A stretch of 64,000 nt of DNA from Compostibacter hankyongensis (GCF_039541075.1 NZ_BAABFN010000006.1:186001-250000), one strand, 5' to 3'. Numbered from the stretch's first letter, positions 17,268-27,100 are shown. Numbers and translations: made by a program. The notes: generated by a model not told the origin, from the sequence alone.

Positions 17268-18389
17268 ATGTTGACATTTAATCCGGGTTCTTACCAAAAT
17301 CAGGGAACTTATAGAAGCTTTCAGCCCTCGTTAATTAATAAACCATGGTTGGTTCAGGATATGGAGCTGCAAAAACTCCTTTCACAAGCTGACAGGCAAA
17401 TAGGGCGATTGGATATGTATAGTGAATATATACCCAATATTGACTTGTTTATCAGCATGCATATCCTTAAAGAAGCCACTCAAAGCAGCAAAATAGAGGG
17501 TACCCAGACGAATCTGGAAGAAGCCATTATGAAAAAAGAGGACCTTCAGCCCGAACAACGGAGCGATTGGGAAGAAGTACATAACTACATAGATGCCATT
17601 AACCATGCCATCCTGCGGTTACAGGAGCTTCCCTTTTCTTCAAGGCTTATCCGGCTCACCCACAAAATCCTGTTACAAGGCGTAAGAGGACAACATAAAA
17701 TGCCGGGGGAATTTCGCACCAGCCAAAACTGGATAGGAGGTGCTACGCTTTCAGATGCCACTTTTATACCGCCGGTTCATACCAGCATACAGGAACTAAT
17801 GAGCGATCTGGAACATTTTGCTCATAATGAAGACCAATTTTTCCCGGACCTATTAAAAATAGCCCTGATCCACTATCAATTCGAAACCATACATCCCTTT
17901 TTGGATGGCAACGGACGTATAGGCAGGCTCATGATTGCGCTATATCTGGTAGAAAAGGGCATTCTAAAGAAACCGGTATTATACCTGTCTGATTTCTTTG
18001 AGAGAAACAGACAGCTCTATTATGATAATCTTAATAACGTACGCACTAAGGGAGACTTGAAACAATGGTTTAAATTTTTTCTGGTAGGCATTATAGAAAC
18101 GGCAAAAAATGGGATTAATACTTTTGACGCTATTTTAAAACTCAAAAAAGAATGTGAGCTCAAAATACAGACAGTGGGAAAACATACACCTCACTTGTTA
18201 AAACTAATGGACAATCTTTATCAGGCCCCTATTATTGATCAACAACGGATAGCCTTCCTGACAGGTGTATCCAGGGGAACGGCCTATAAATTACTGAATG
18301 AATTAACAGCTTTGGACATTCTAAAGGAGATAACAACAGGGAAACGGAGTAAAAATTTTTGGTTCAAAGATTATGTCAGATTGTTTTAA
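17268..18389 (+). CDS. Fic family protein (AMPylase-type) with self-inhibitory motif and C-terminal wHTH
   Basis: 373 residues. The catalytic Fic motif HPFLDGNGRIGR spans 209-220 with His209 intact, so transfer of AMP or another nucleotide moiety to a target hydroxyl is possible. The N-terminal helix carries S73-S-K-I-E77-G, the (S/T)xxxE(G/N) inhibitory motif of class II Fic proteins, whose Glu blocks ATP in the resting state. The C-terminal 60 residues look like a winged helix (IAFLTGVSRGTAYKLLNELTALDIL). The gene is visibly AT-richer than its neighbours, with many AAA, ATT and TTA codons, and lies between the CopA ATPase and an HMA chaperone. I infer horizontal acquisition. No separate antitoxin gene is adjacent; the target is unknown. 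Confidence 0.92.
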   Translation: MLTFNPGSYQNQGTYRSFQPSLINKPWLVQDMELQKLLSQADRQIGRLDMYSEYIPNIDLFISMHILKEATQSSKIEGTQTNLEEAIMKKEDLQPEQRSDWEEVHNYIDAINHAILRLQELPFSSRLIRLTHKILLQGVRGQHKMPGEFRTSQNWIGGATLSDATFIPPVHTSIQELMSDLEHFAHNEDQFFPDLLKIALIHYQFETIHPFLDGNGRIGRLMIALYLVEKGILKKPVLYLSDFFERNRQLYYDNLNNVRTKGDLKQWFKFFLVGIIETAKNGINTFDAILKLKKECELKIQTVGKHTPHLLKLMDNLYQAPIIDQQRIAFLTGVSRGTAYKLLNELTALDILKEITTGKRSKNFWFKDYVRLF

Positions 18390-18408
18390 ATAAACGAAAG
18401 CAATAATC

Positions 18409-18621
18409 ATGAAAACATTACAATTCAGGACAAATATCAAGTGCAGCGGCTGTGTGGAAAAGATCACGCCCTTCCTCGATAAAGCGGCAGGGCGGGGCAG
18501 CTGGACGGTAGATCTGGCAAGCGCTGACAAAACACTTACCGTCACCAATCCCGACGCCGGTGCCGGCGCTGTAACGGAAGCCATAGCCGCCGCCGGGTAC
18601 CGGGCATCGGAAATGGTATAG
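18409..18621 (+). CDS. Heavy-metal-associated (HMA) domain protein, copper chaperone-like
   Basis: 70 residues with the ferredoxin-like HMA fold: KTLQFRTNIKCSGCVEKITPFLD contains Cys12-S-G-Cys15, and the C-terminal half (AVTEAIAAAGYRASEMV) completes the beta-alpha-beta repeat. The first residue of the usual MxCxxC motif is Ile-Lys rather than Met-x, a common variant in Bacteroidota. It probably delivers copper to the CopA ATPase encoded 1.3 kb upstream. Its GC-rich codon use matches copA, unlike the Fic gene in between. Confidence 0.85.
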   Translation: MKTLQFRTNIKCSGCVEKITPFLDKAAGRGSWTVDLASADKTLTVTNPDAGAGAVTEAIAAAGYRASEMV

Positions 18622-18663
18622 CCCTTACCGTTATCAACGCACATAACGACAACCCCGGCAGTA

Positions 18664-20085
18664 TTACCGCCCCGGCGCCGGGAAATGACGGCCCGCGTCG
18701 TCCAATACCAGCACCCAGTCGTTGTCATAGCCGCTGGAAGGCGGTGTAAAACGTTTTTCGCCCCTGGCCGGGAAGGTCCCGGCAGCCGCTGCCTTCCCGT
18801 CGCGGGGGCTGAACCACCAGGCCTTCAGCTCATCGCCCTGCAGCTTGCCCAGCTGTACGGTAAACGGCTGGCCCGTCGCCGAATATACCATAGCATAGCT
18901 GCCGTCGGAAGCCCTTGTGGCGGTGATATAATCTGCGCCGGAATGCCGGTCGCCCGTAAGGATGCTGTTATCCGGGATCCGCTGCAGGAAGGGCCGGGAG
19001 CACATCAGCCTTTTCACGATCCCGGCCTGGAAGGCGCCGGGCAGGTCCAGCGCGTCGTACCAATAGCGGGGCGGACCGTTCACCGGCTGCCGTTGCGGAG
19101 CATTGAACTGCCAGATATCATGACAGCCGTATGTGATGCCGAAGGCGCCGGCAAAGAGATCCCAGTAAAACTTCTTCCGCACGTCGGCCGCTTTGGAATA
19201 GCCATACTTTTTGGCATCAAAGCAAATGGGGTGGTCTTCGTAAAGCGATTCCCCGTCCAGCACAGGCTTCACAGGCTGAAGGTTATAATCGTGGGTGATC
19301 TTCAGGTACACCGCGTCATCCTTGCAGTGCCCGGTCTGGTGCATGTTGAAGTCCAGCCAGGCATCCCGGTGAAACCAATCTGAAGAGCCGCCCGGCTCAT
19401 GCGGCTGGGGATGATAGGTGATGAGCGCACGGCCGGCGCCGCCCGCACCCGCTTCGATACCCTGGGCCATGGCCCTCCAGATGGCGAGGCTTTTTGCATC
19501 GCGGGGCAGGCGGTCGCCTCCCAGTATCCATATGATATTCCATTGATCTTTATACCGGCCGGCGAGGAAACGGCCGTATCCACGGGCATTGTCCACGGTA
19601 AAAATACCGTCTCCCTTATCCCGGGTATTGCGGACATTACTGCCCCAGGTCGGCAGCAACGCGATGAATATGCCCTCCCGCGCCGCCGCTTTGATCACCG
19701 CATCCATATCGCGGAAATAAGCCTCGTCGGGCTGCATCGGATCATCCCCGTGCAGCGGCAGATGTCCTTCCGCATTGGGAACATGCAACCCTCCTTCTTC
19801 GGCCAGTACTACCGCCTGGATCACGGTAAATCCCTTTTTACGCCGGTTGTGGAGATACTGCCGGGCCTCCTTCAGGGTCAGGCGGTGAAACAGCTCCCAG
19901 CCGGTATCCGCGAGCCAGAAGAAGGGAGTGCCGTCTTCGTATACCAGGAAGCGCCGGTTGTCCGAGACTTTCAGCCTTTGTTTTTTATACCGGTCCTGCG
20001 CATAGAGCGCAACGGTTCCCGGCAGCAGCAGGGCAACGAGCAGCAGCAGGACAACCCGCCGGGGGAATAAAGAGGATGGCGCCAT
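18664..20085 (-). CDS. Glycoside hydrolase family 140-like (apiosidase-type) enzyme
   Basis: 473 residues with a signal peptide (cleavage near LYAQD, residue 31). A TIM-barrel DUF4038 domain covers about 38-370 (FLVYEDGTPFFWLADTGWELFHRL), and a C-terminal all-beta domain about 375-465 resembles the putative collagen-binding domain often attached to DUF4038 (DWVLVLDDA). Likely catalytic acids are the Asp in WILGGDRLP and the Glu in VLDGESLYEDHP, matching the acid/base and nucleophile positions described for GH140 apiosidases. GH140 cuts apiose from rhamnogalacturonan II side chains, but many DUF4038 proteins have other targets. The gene is solitary, with a canonical promoter in front. Confidence 0.82.
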   Translation of the reverse strand: MAPSSLFPRRVVLLLLVALLLPGTVALYAQDRYKKQRLKVSDNRRFLVYEDGTPFFWLADTGWELFHRLTLKEARQYLHNRRKKGFTVIQAVVLAEEGGLHVPNAEGHLPLHGDDPMQPDEAYFRDMDAVIKAAAREGIFIALLPTWGSNVRNTRDKGDGIFTVDNARGYGRFLAGRYKDQWNIIWILGGDRLPRDAKSLAIWRAMAQGIEAGAGGAGRALITYHPQPHEPGGSSDWFHRDAWLDFNMHQTGHCKDDAVYLKITHDYNLQPVKPVLDGESLYEDHPICFDAKKYGYSKAADVRKKFYWDLFAGAFGITYGCHDIWQFNAPQRQPVNGPPRYWYDALDLPGAFQAGIVKRLMCSRPFLQRIPDNSILTGDRHSGADYITATRASDGSYAMVYSATGQPFTVQLGKLQGDELKAWWFSPRDGKAAAAGTFPARGEKRFTPPSSGYDNDWVLVLDDAGRHFPAPGR

Positions 20086-20100
20086 TCTGATTTATTTCTT

Positions 20101-20131
20101 CAAAGATAATATTATGGCTGCGCCGCCCAAA
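20101..20131 (-). promoter_or_regulatory. Full Bacteroidota promoter for the GH140-like gene
   Basis: On the minus strand a -33 TTTG (20131-20128) is followed after exactly 19 bases by TATCTTTG (20108-20101), a consensus Bacteroidota housekeeping promoter, 15 bases before the ATG at 20085. This is the best promoter match in the window. Confidence 0.7.
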
Positions 20132-20297
20132 AGAAAGGGCATCTTTCGCCGGTACAAACCGGCGCGATCAGGACGGCAGCCCCGGGTGCCGGGTTTGAAT
20201 CACGGGATGCAAAAATTGCTTATTTTTATGAAGGCGCCCTGCGGCGCAGGCGCATCCTGCGCTGGGGCTGCACCTCATCACCCTTAAACCCGCTTTT

Positions 20298-20699
20298 ATG
20301 AAAGTAATTCTGCTGATCGGCCGGATCCTTTTCTCGCTGATCTTTCTGATGACGGCGGTCAATCATTTCTCTCCCGCCACCGCCGCCTATGCCGAATCGC
20401 AACATGTCCCCGGCGCCGCCTTCCTGGTTCCCTTTTCCGGTATCATCGCGATCCTCGGCGCGCTGAGCATCATCCTGGGCTACCGGGCGCGGGCAGGCGC
20501 CTGGCTGATCGCGATCTTCCTAATTCCCGTCAGCTTTATGATGCACAATTTCTGGGCGGTGGCCGATCCGATGACCAGGCAGTTCCAGATGGCCATGTTT
20601 ATGAAAAACCTGTCCATGCTCGGCGGGGCGCTGCTGATCGCCTACTTCGGATCAGGGCCGCTCAGCATAGACAGCAGAAAAACGCGTCTTACCGATTAA
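20298..20699 (+). CDS. DoxX family membrane protein
   Basis: 133 residues with four hydrophobic segments in the DoxX arrangement: GRILFSLIFLMTAVNHF, a second at about 40-60 (GIIAILGALSIILGY), a third at about 64-80, and GGALLIAYFG near the end. MHNFWAVADPMTRQFQMAMFMKNLSMLGGAL is a typical DoxX C-terminal block. DoxX proteins are small inner-membrane proteins tied to redox or oxidative-stress handling in some bacteria; the reaction here is unknown. Its TAA stop overlaps the stop of the convergent gene by two bases. Confidence 0.88.
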   Translation: MKVILLIGRILFSLIFLMTAVNHFSPATAAYAESQHVPGAAFLVPFSGIIAILGALSIILGYRARAGAWLIAIFLIPVSFMMHNFWAVADPMTRQFQMAMFMKNLSMLGGALLIAYFGSGPLSIDSRKTRLTD

Positions 20700-21466
20700 G
20701 GGCCGTCTGCAGCGACCGGCCGGAGCGCCGGGAGCGCCGTATCTGCCGCTGCAGCGCGGGAGAACATACGGTAGCTGTTTTTGATATAGGCATACAGGTC
20801 GTACTGGGTAGCGTTTTTCAGGAAGGGATACGAGGGGCGGTACCGCTTCAGGAAGAGGATCAGCGAGTCGTCGGGGATGAGGGGGATGATCTTTTTCACC
20901 ACTTCAGGGTTAAAGACATGATCGATATATCTTTCCTGCTCGTAATTCAGCAGCTCCTGCCGGAAGCGCAGCTTCCGTTTATTGGCCCTGAAATGCGACC
21001 ATTCATACAGCTTGTCGATATTGATGCCCACACCCAGGGGCGCCACGGCAATGATCTCACCCGCCCGCGGCTTATGATAATGAAAAAATTTATCGTACTC
21101 GCTGCGCAGCTTCGCTGAATCGCTGCGGTAAGTATGGGCGACAACGGCTATTTCCGGCAGCTGGTTCACCTTCCGGGGCAGCGTCACGGTAAGCTGCCGC
21201 CGCCCGCCGGCGGCCAGCTCCTTTTCTTCAAAGCCGAGGGCGGAGACCCGCAGCCGGTCGCCCGGTATGGCAGGGATGCTGAAGCCGCCGCTGTCGTCGG
21301 CCAGCACCACGGTATAGGTGGCCAGGTTGGCGATGCGCGCCCCGGGAACCGGGGAATGCGTGGCCGAGTCTTCCACCCGCCCGTGCAACGGCGTCTGCGC
21401 CGCTGCAGGACGGCAGCAACACCATAACGAAAGTAAAACAAGCGGTAAAAAGTAGCCTTGCTTCAT
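20696..21466 (-). CDS. CarboxypepD_reg-like domain exported protein
   Basis: 256 residues with a signal peptide (MKQGYFLPLVLLSLWCCCRPAAAQ). A carboxypeptidase regulatory-like beta-sandwich covers about residues 27-110 (LHGRVEDSATHSPVPGARIANLATYTVVLADDSGGFSIPAIPGDRL), as at the N-terminus of SusC proteins. A helical C-terminal region rich in Lys/Arg and Tyr (SEYDKFFHYHKP, LRFRQELLNYEQERYIDHVF) follows. This combination is common and unassigned in Bacteroidota. The ATG at 21466 is chosen for the signal peptide; earlier in-frame starts would bury it. The stop TTA overlaps the DoxX stop TAA (20696-20699). Confidence 0.8.
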   Translation of the reverse strand: MKQGYFLPLVLLSLWCCCRPAAAQTPLHGRVEDSATHSPVPGARIANLATYTVVLADDSGGFSIPAIPGDRLRVSALGFEEKELAAGGRRQLTVTLPRKVNQLPEIAVVAHTYRSDSAKLRSEYDKFFHYHKPRAGEIIAVAPLGVGINIDKLYEWSHFRANKRKLRFRQELLNYEQERYIDHVFNPEVVKKIIPLIPDDSLILFLKRYRPSYPFLKNATQYDLYAYIKNSYRMFSRAAAADTALPALRPVAADGP

Positions 21467-21618
21467 TCCCGGAACCGGTTTGGGACATTTAATAAAGATA
21501 AGCCCTCCGGGCTGAACCGCAGCCGGCAAAGGACTTAAAAAAATGTTATTTTAGGATAATCTTTAAAAGACGAAATTTTTGATAAATATTAGATATATTT
21601 TTTCTCTCCTTTTGTCGG

Positions 21619-22155
21619 GTGAAGGAGCTCATCGACAAGGAGAAGAAGGCTATCGGCATACGTATCCGCCAATTTCGCAGCCTGCTCAGCCTTACCCAGT
21701 CACAGCTGGGCAAGGCTGCCGGCATTTCCAAAGACACCATCCGCTCCATGGAAGCCGGCAAGGGTTTTACCGGCGATTACCTCCTGGCCGTCAGTCACTT
21801 TTTCTCGATGAAGCTCTACGATTTCACCAACTACGATAAGCCGCTGCCCGATGAGCTGACCATACGGTCACAAATGCGGAGGTATCATCAGCAACACCGG
21901 TCGTCGGCCTATAAGATACTGGAAGAGCCGCCTCACCTCAACGCCGTCATCGAGTTCCGTTTGTCAAAGACCGCTTTTCTTCATACCCCCAGGAGCGTGA
22001 GAGAGATCATCGATTTCTGCCGGAGCGAATACAACCTTACCTTCAGAAGCGCATCGGTGAGCCAGGCGCTCAAGAACGCCGTAGACGACCGTATCCTGAA
22101 AAGGATTCCCAAAGACGGCCGGAATTATTTATACCAGGTGCTGAAGAAGAAATAA
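21619..22155 (+). CDS. Helix-turn-helix (XRE-type) transcriptional regulator
   Basis: 178 residues from a GTG start at 21619. An N-terminal XRE HTH covers about 8-60 (IRIRQFRSLLSLTQSQLGKAAGISKDTIRSMEAGKG). A C-terminal domain of about 90 residues (KILEEPPHLNAVIEFRLSKTAFLHTPRSVREIIDFCRSEYNLTFRSASVSQALKNAVDDRILKRI) looks like a second DNA-binding or winged-helix domain. The target is unknown; it sits 66 bases ahead of the PUL 1 sigma factor but has its own AT-rich leader, so control of PUL 1 is only a possibility. The GTG is chosen because no ATG precedes the HTH in frame. Confidence 0.82.
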   Translation: MKELIDKEKKAIGIRIRQFRSLLSLTQSQLGKAAGISKDTIRSMEAGKGFTGDYLLAVSHFFSMKLYDFTNYDKPLPDELTIRSQMRRYHQQHRSSAYKILEEPPHLNAVIEFRLSKTAFLHTPRSVREIIDFCRSEYNLTFRSASVSQALKNAVDDRILKRIPKDGRNYLYQVLKKK

Positions 22156-22221
22156 AGGGCTTCCCTGCTGTTTTTAAAATGATTAATATTACACCGGAAG
22201 AGCCGAGCGCTCTCATGCATT

Positions 22222-22782
22222 ATGCGATCCGGTGCGCATATCCCCCTGGCAGAAGAAGCTTTCATACAGCTTTATGACGCATACAGCAAGCGCCTGTATG
22301 GCTTTATTCTTGCGCTCGTACATGCGCCGGCAGCAGCGGAAGATCTTACCCAGGAACTCTTCCTGAAGCTATGGGTAAACCGGGAAAGCCTGTCGTCTGT
22401 CAACCACATAGAACATTACCTCTTTGCCATGGCGCGGAACAAGGCGCTGAATTATATCCGGAAAGCGCAGAACGACGAACGTGTTATGGCCCTCCTGAAA
22501 AACAGCATGCATGAAGCCGTTTCCCCGGTAGAGCATCAGGTGGCTTTTTCGGAATACGAGCAGCTGGTCGGACGGGCGCTGGAACGGCTGTCTCCCCAGC
22601 GCAGCCTTGTTTTCAGACTGAGCCGCTATCAGGGGTACGACCTGGAGGAGATCGCCAGCCGGCTTCAGCTTTCCCGCAACACCGTAAAAAACCATCTCTC
22701 CCAGGCGCTCCGTTTTATCCGGGGCTATCTCACCGACCATCACTTCCCGTTTCTCCTGCTCCTGTTTTTGCTGACCCGGTAA
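22222..22782 (+). CDS. ECF RNA polymerase sigma factor (PUL 1)
   Basis: 186 residues. Sigma-70 region 2 covers about 15-80 (FIQLYDAYSKRLYGFILALVHAPAAAEDLTQELFLKLW) and region 4 about 115-170 (LERLSPQRSLVFRLSRYQGYDLEEIASRLQLSRNTVKNHLSQALRFI). A hydrophobic tail (FPFLLLLFLL) ends the protein, as in many Bacteroidota ECF factors paired with FecR. The FecR gene follows after 50 bases and the STN-bearing SusC after that, so this factor should turn on the SusC/SusD genes when the outer-membrane receptor reports its glycan. Start choice is a little uncertain; an ATG 7 bases upstream is out of frame. Confidence 0.9.
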   Translation: MRSGAHIPLAEEAFIQLYDAYSKRLYGFILALVHAPAAAEDLTQELFLKLWVNRESLSSVNHIEHYLFAMARNKALNYIRKAQNDERVMALLKNSMHEAVSPVEHQVAFSEYEQLVGRALERLSPQRSLVFRLSRYQGYDLEEIASRLQLSRNTVKNHLSQALRFIRGYLTDHHFPFLLLLFLLTR

Positions 22783-22832
22783 AAATTTTCCGGCCGGTTA
22801 GTCCTCTTTTCGTCCTGAAGTGTCTTGCTTAT

Positions 22833-24020
22833 ATGGCGGCAGACTCGGAAAGGCTGAATCATCTCTTTGAGCGATACCTCCGGCGGGAATGCACGCCGGA
22901 AGAAGTGGAGGAACTGGTGTCGCTCCTGCAGCAGGCAGATACCGGAGAAAAGCTCTCCGGCCGGCTGTCGGCGCTTTGGGAAACGCTGTCCGCAGAAAAG
23001 AAAAGCTACCCGGTGGACTGGCGGGAGATGTATAAGAACGTAACGGGTCATCCGTCAACGTCTTCCGTACGGATCCTCCGGCGAAGGCGGCTTTACCTTA
23101 CCGCCGCTGCAACGGCCGCCCTGCTGCTGGGTTCTGCGGCCGTTTATTTCCATGATCATACCCCTTTGCGGTCGCCGCAGGCTTCGGCAGGCGTCCGGCA
23201 GGAAATTACCCCCGGGGGCAACAAAGCCCGGCTGACCTTATCCGACGGGACGACCGTCCCGCTGGGCGAAGCGGAAAAGACCATACCGGTCCGGCAGGGA
23301 AACGTACGCGTCAGACAGGACAGCGGGGCGCTGACCTATCATGCCCTGCAGGGGAATACGTCACCGGCATCACCAGAATACAACACGCTCTCCACGCCGC
23401 GCGGAGGGCAGTACCAGCTGCAGCTTTCCGACGGCACACGGGTATGGCTCAACGCCGCCTCCTCGGTCCGCTACCCCACGGTATTTACCGGAAAAACGCG
23501 GGAAGTGGGGATAACCGGGGAAGCCTATTTCGACGTGGCGCCCGATCCCGACCGTCCCTTCGTGGTCCGTGCCAACCATACGGAAGTGAAGGTATTGAGC
23601 ACCGAATTCAACATCGATGCCTATCCCGACGAGCACCGGGTACGCACTACCCTTGTGAAAGGAAAGGTAAAGGTCCGGCCCGAAGGAAACAATGGCAGAG
23701 CGCTGCTCCTGCAGCCGGGACAGCAGGCAGAATCGCCGGAGGACGGCCCGACGCTGCTGGCAGCCGCCGATGTGGACGAGGCCACCGCCTGGAAACGGGG
23801 ATTGTTCGTCTTTCATAACGACGACCTGGCCTCCATCATGCGAAAGCTGGGCCGCTGGTATGACATAGAAGTAAGTTATAAAGAAAACCGGCTTCCCTCC
23901 AGCCACTTTACGGGGGCCATACGCCGGCAGGAGAATATCGGCAGGGTGCTGGAAATGCTGGCCCTCACCGGGGGAGCTCATTTTGAGGTGCGGGGCCGGC
24001 AGGTCATCGTCACCCCCTGA
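22833..24020 (+). CDS. FecR family anti-sigma factor (PUL 1)
   Basis: 395 residues. The N-terminal cytoplasmic part (1-80) should bind the sigma factor, a membrane helix lies at about 87-106 (LYLTAAATAALLLGSAAVYF), and the periplasmic FecR domain (about 180-290) contains YNTLSTPRGGQYQLQLSDGTRVWLNAASSVRYP. A C-terminal STN-like domain (about 320-395) carries FVFHNDDLASIMRKLGRWYDIEV. It relays the ligand signal from the SusC N-terminal domain (gene at 24143) to the sigma factor encoded just upstream. All expected parts are present and no truncation is seen. Confidence 0.92.
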   Translation: MAADSERLNHLFERYLRRECTPEEVEELVSLLQQADTGEKLSGRLSALWETLSAEKKSYPVDWREMYKNVTGHPSTSSVRILRRRRLYLTAAATAALLLGSAAVYFHDHTPLRSPQASAGVRQEITPGGNKARLTLSDGTTVPLGEAEKTIPVRQGNVRVRQDSGALTYHALQGNTSPASPEYNTLSTPRGGQYQLQLSDGTRVWLNAASSVRYPTVFTGKTREVGITGEAYFDVAPDPDRPFVVRANHTEVKVLSTEFNIDAYPDEHRVRTTLVKGKVKVRPEGNNGRALLLQPGQQAESPEDGPTLLAAADVDEATAWKRGLFVFHNDDLASIMRKLGRWYDIEVSYKENRLPSSHFTGAIRRQENIGRVLEMLALTGGAHFEVRGRQVIVTP

Positions 24021-24058
24021 GCGGGCGACCGGACCTTTTTTTAGGGTAAAAAAACAAA

Positions 24059-24084
24059 TCCGGGAATGCGGCAACATTCCCGGA
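24059..24084 (+). promoter_or_regulatory. Strong stem-loop in the FecR-SusC gap (PUL 1)
   Basis: Perfect 10-base arms TCCGGGAATG (24059-24068) and CATTCCCGGA (24075-24084) enclose CGGCAA, 58 bases before the susC start. No T-run follows, so it is more likely a 5'-leader mRNA structure or operator than a terminator. Confidence 0.5.
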
Positions 24085-24142
24085 GGATATTTCATAAACA
24101 TCAGGCAGGACAGCCCATGTTCATTCAAAACCAAACCAAGAT

Positions 24143-27100
24143 ATGCAACAATCATTACCCGGACAAACCAGATATGGCCGGCCCCGGGCATTCACAAAAA
24201 CCTTCCGGATCATGAAACTGGCCCTGACGCTCATGCTGACGGTCTGCATGAAAACTTCGGCGGCGGTATACGCCCAGCAGACGCGGATCACCCTTTCCCT
24301 CAAAGCCGCCACCCCGGAAGAGGCGTTTGCGGCCATCCGGCAGCAAAGCGGTTATTTGTTGCTCTATAACAACGAAAAAGTCGGCCAGCTGCAGAAAAAG
24401 ATCTCGGTACAGGTAGAAAATGCAACGATCGGGGAAGCGATGGATAAATGTCTGGAGGGCCTTCCCCTCTCCTGGCGGATCATGGACAATACCATCATCA
24501 TCACGCCCCGGCCGTCTTCCCCTTCGACAGCAGAACAGCCGCCGGCAAAGGCGCCGCCGGTTACCGGCACGGTAAGCGACAGCACCGGCCAGCCGCTCGT
24601 GGGCGTATCCGTGAAGATAAAAGATGGCAGCGGGGGTACGGTCACCGATGCCAGCGGCCGCTTTGAGCTGGAAGCCCCCGAAGACGCCGTGCTGGTGTTC
24701 AGTTATATCGGCTACCAGCTCAGGGAAGTACCGGTAAACGGCAGCCGGAACCTGACGGTGCACCTCCGGGCCGTATCCAATACCCTGGACCGCCTCGTGG
24801 TGGTAGGCTACGGCGTACAGAAAAAATCCAGCCTCACCAGCGCCGTATCGGATATCCAGGGAGATGCGCTGGTAAAACGCCCCGTATCCAATGCTCCCCA
24901 GGCCTTACAGGGCCTTGCGCCCGGCGTTACCGTGGAAGATCGGGGCGGGGCGCCCGGAAAAGCCAACGCCGCCATCCGGATCCGCGGGGTCACCACGCTG
25001 GGCAACAACGATCCCCTGGTGATGGTAGACGGGGTAGAACAAAGCCTGCAGGATATCAACCCGAATGATATTGCATCCGTGACCGTGCTCAAGGATGCCG
25101 CCTCTACGGCGATCTACGGATCACGGGCTGCCAACGGTGTGGTGCTGGTCACCACCAAAAGGGCCAGCGCCGGAAAGCTGAAGGTGCACTACGACGGATA
25201 TTATGCCATTCAGAGAAGCATCTACCATCCCAAGCACATGGGACTCGAAGATTACCTTAACCTGCAGAACAACGCTTCGGTCAATGCCGGTGGCGACCCC
25301 AAATATACCCCACAGCAGATACAGGACTGGGTACACGCTACCGACCGGTATAAATATCCCATGCCGAATGTGTGGTTCGACTATTTCCTGAGCCCCGCCC
25401 CGCAAAATAACAATACCCTTTCCCTGGAAGGAGGCAATGAACAGATCAGGACCATCGTAACCCTCAACTATTTTAATCAGCAGGGGATCATACCGCAGTC
25501 GTCCGGCGATAAAAAAGAAGTGCGCGTGAACACCGATCTGAAGGTATCCAAAAGGATATCGGTATCCGGCGACTTCAACTACCGCATCAAGGATTACCTG
25601 TCCCCGCTGCATGAAAGCCAGGCCTTCCGGTACATGCTGAGCGGCTCCAACTTCGCCGTGCCGCGCTACCCGGACGGCACCTACGGACTGGGCTCCGAAA
25701 ATTACAGCCCCCTGGTGACCGATGTGCTGGACGGCTCTTCCAATGCCGCCGGCCGCTATGGGTTTTTCAACCTGAAAGCCAATATCGAGCTGCTCAAAGG
25801 CCTGCATTTCCAGACACAATATGCGGGAAGGCTGGAGTCGTTTACGCAGAAGAATTTTGCCAAATCGTATGAGATCCGGGACTATTACAACAAGGATAAT
25901 ATCCTGAAATCGGTCAGCCCCAACAGCCTCACCGAGATCCGTAACAACGAATCGGAATATACGCTGAACAACCTGCTGACCTATGACGCGGTATGGGGCA
26001 AACATACGCTCAATGCCCTGCTGGGCTATTCCCAGGTCGCCTTCAAAGCGGACACCCTCTCCGCCTACCGGAACGGCTTTTATAACAACGATGTGCAGGC
26101 GATCTCCCAGGGCGCCGACGATTCCCGCGACAACAGCGGGCACGATTACTCCTGGGGGCTGCGTTCCTATTTCGGACGGCTGACCTATAACTACGCAGAC
26201 CGGTATTTTTTCGAGGCGAATGCCCGGTATGACGGGTCTTCACGCTTCACCGGAAAAAACAAATACAGCTTTTTCCCCTCCTTCTCCGGCGCATGGCGGC
26301 TGTCCCAGGAATCTTTCTGGGAAGGGCTGGCGCCTGTGCTCAGTGAGTTCAAGCTCAGAGGCTCCTGGGGGAAAACGGGTAACCAGGCGGTAGATCTCTA
26401 CTCGTATTACGAAGCGTTGTCTGCCTATAATTATAATTTCGGCGGCAATGCGGCCCAGGGGATCATCCAGACCACCCTCGCCAACCAGGATCTGACCTGG
26501 GAAACCAACACCCAAACCGATGTGGGGCTGGACGCCGCGCTGCTCAGGGGAAAGCTGGGTCTGACCTTCGATTATTATGTCAAAAAAACGACCGGTATCC
26601 TGCTGGTGCTGCCCATCCCCGGCACCGTAGGGCTGATTGCGCCTCCCCAGAATGCCGGTGTGGTGCAGAACAAAGGCTGGGAACTGTCCCTCACCTACCG
26701 CGATCAGCTGGGCGCGCTGCAGTATAACCTGACCGCCAACCTATCGGATATACGCAATAAGATACTCAGTCTTGCCGGCACCGGACCCTATATCAACGGC
26801 TCGCCGAACGAGGTGCTGACGATCCGGAAAGAAGGGCTCCCCATCGACGCGTATATGGGGTATAAAACCCTCGGGTACTTCACCTCCCAGGATGAAATTG
26901 ACCACTATCCCGTTTTTGACCCGGGTACCAAGCCGGGAGACCTGAAGTATGCCGACGTAAACGGGGACAATGCCATCAATGCCGACGATTATGTAGTGCT
27001 GGGCTCAAGTATCCCCAGGTACACCTATAGCCTGAACATCGGCCTTACCTATAAGAATTTTGATGCGAACATCTTCTTCCAGGGTGTGGGAAAAGCCAAC

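Noticed and set aside
22179..22277. ATG at 22179 opening a short frame over the start of the PUL 1 sigma factor
   Set aside because: It is out of frame with the sigma factor and stops after about 32 codons. A frameshift at the sigma N-terminus is conceivable but region 2 is intact from 22222 on.
24059..24084. PUL 1 hairpin as a rho-independent terminator
   Set aside because: There is no T-run after either arm on the plus strand; kept as a leader structure instead.
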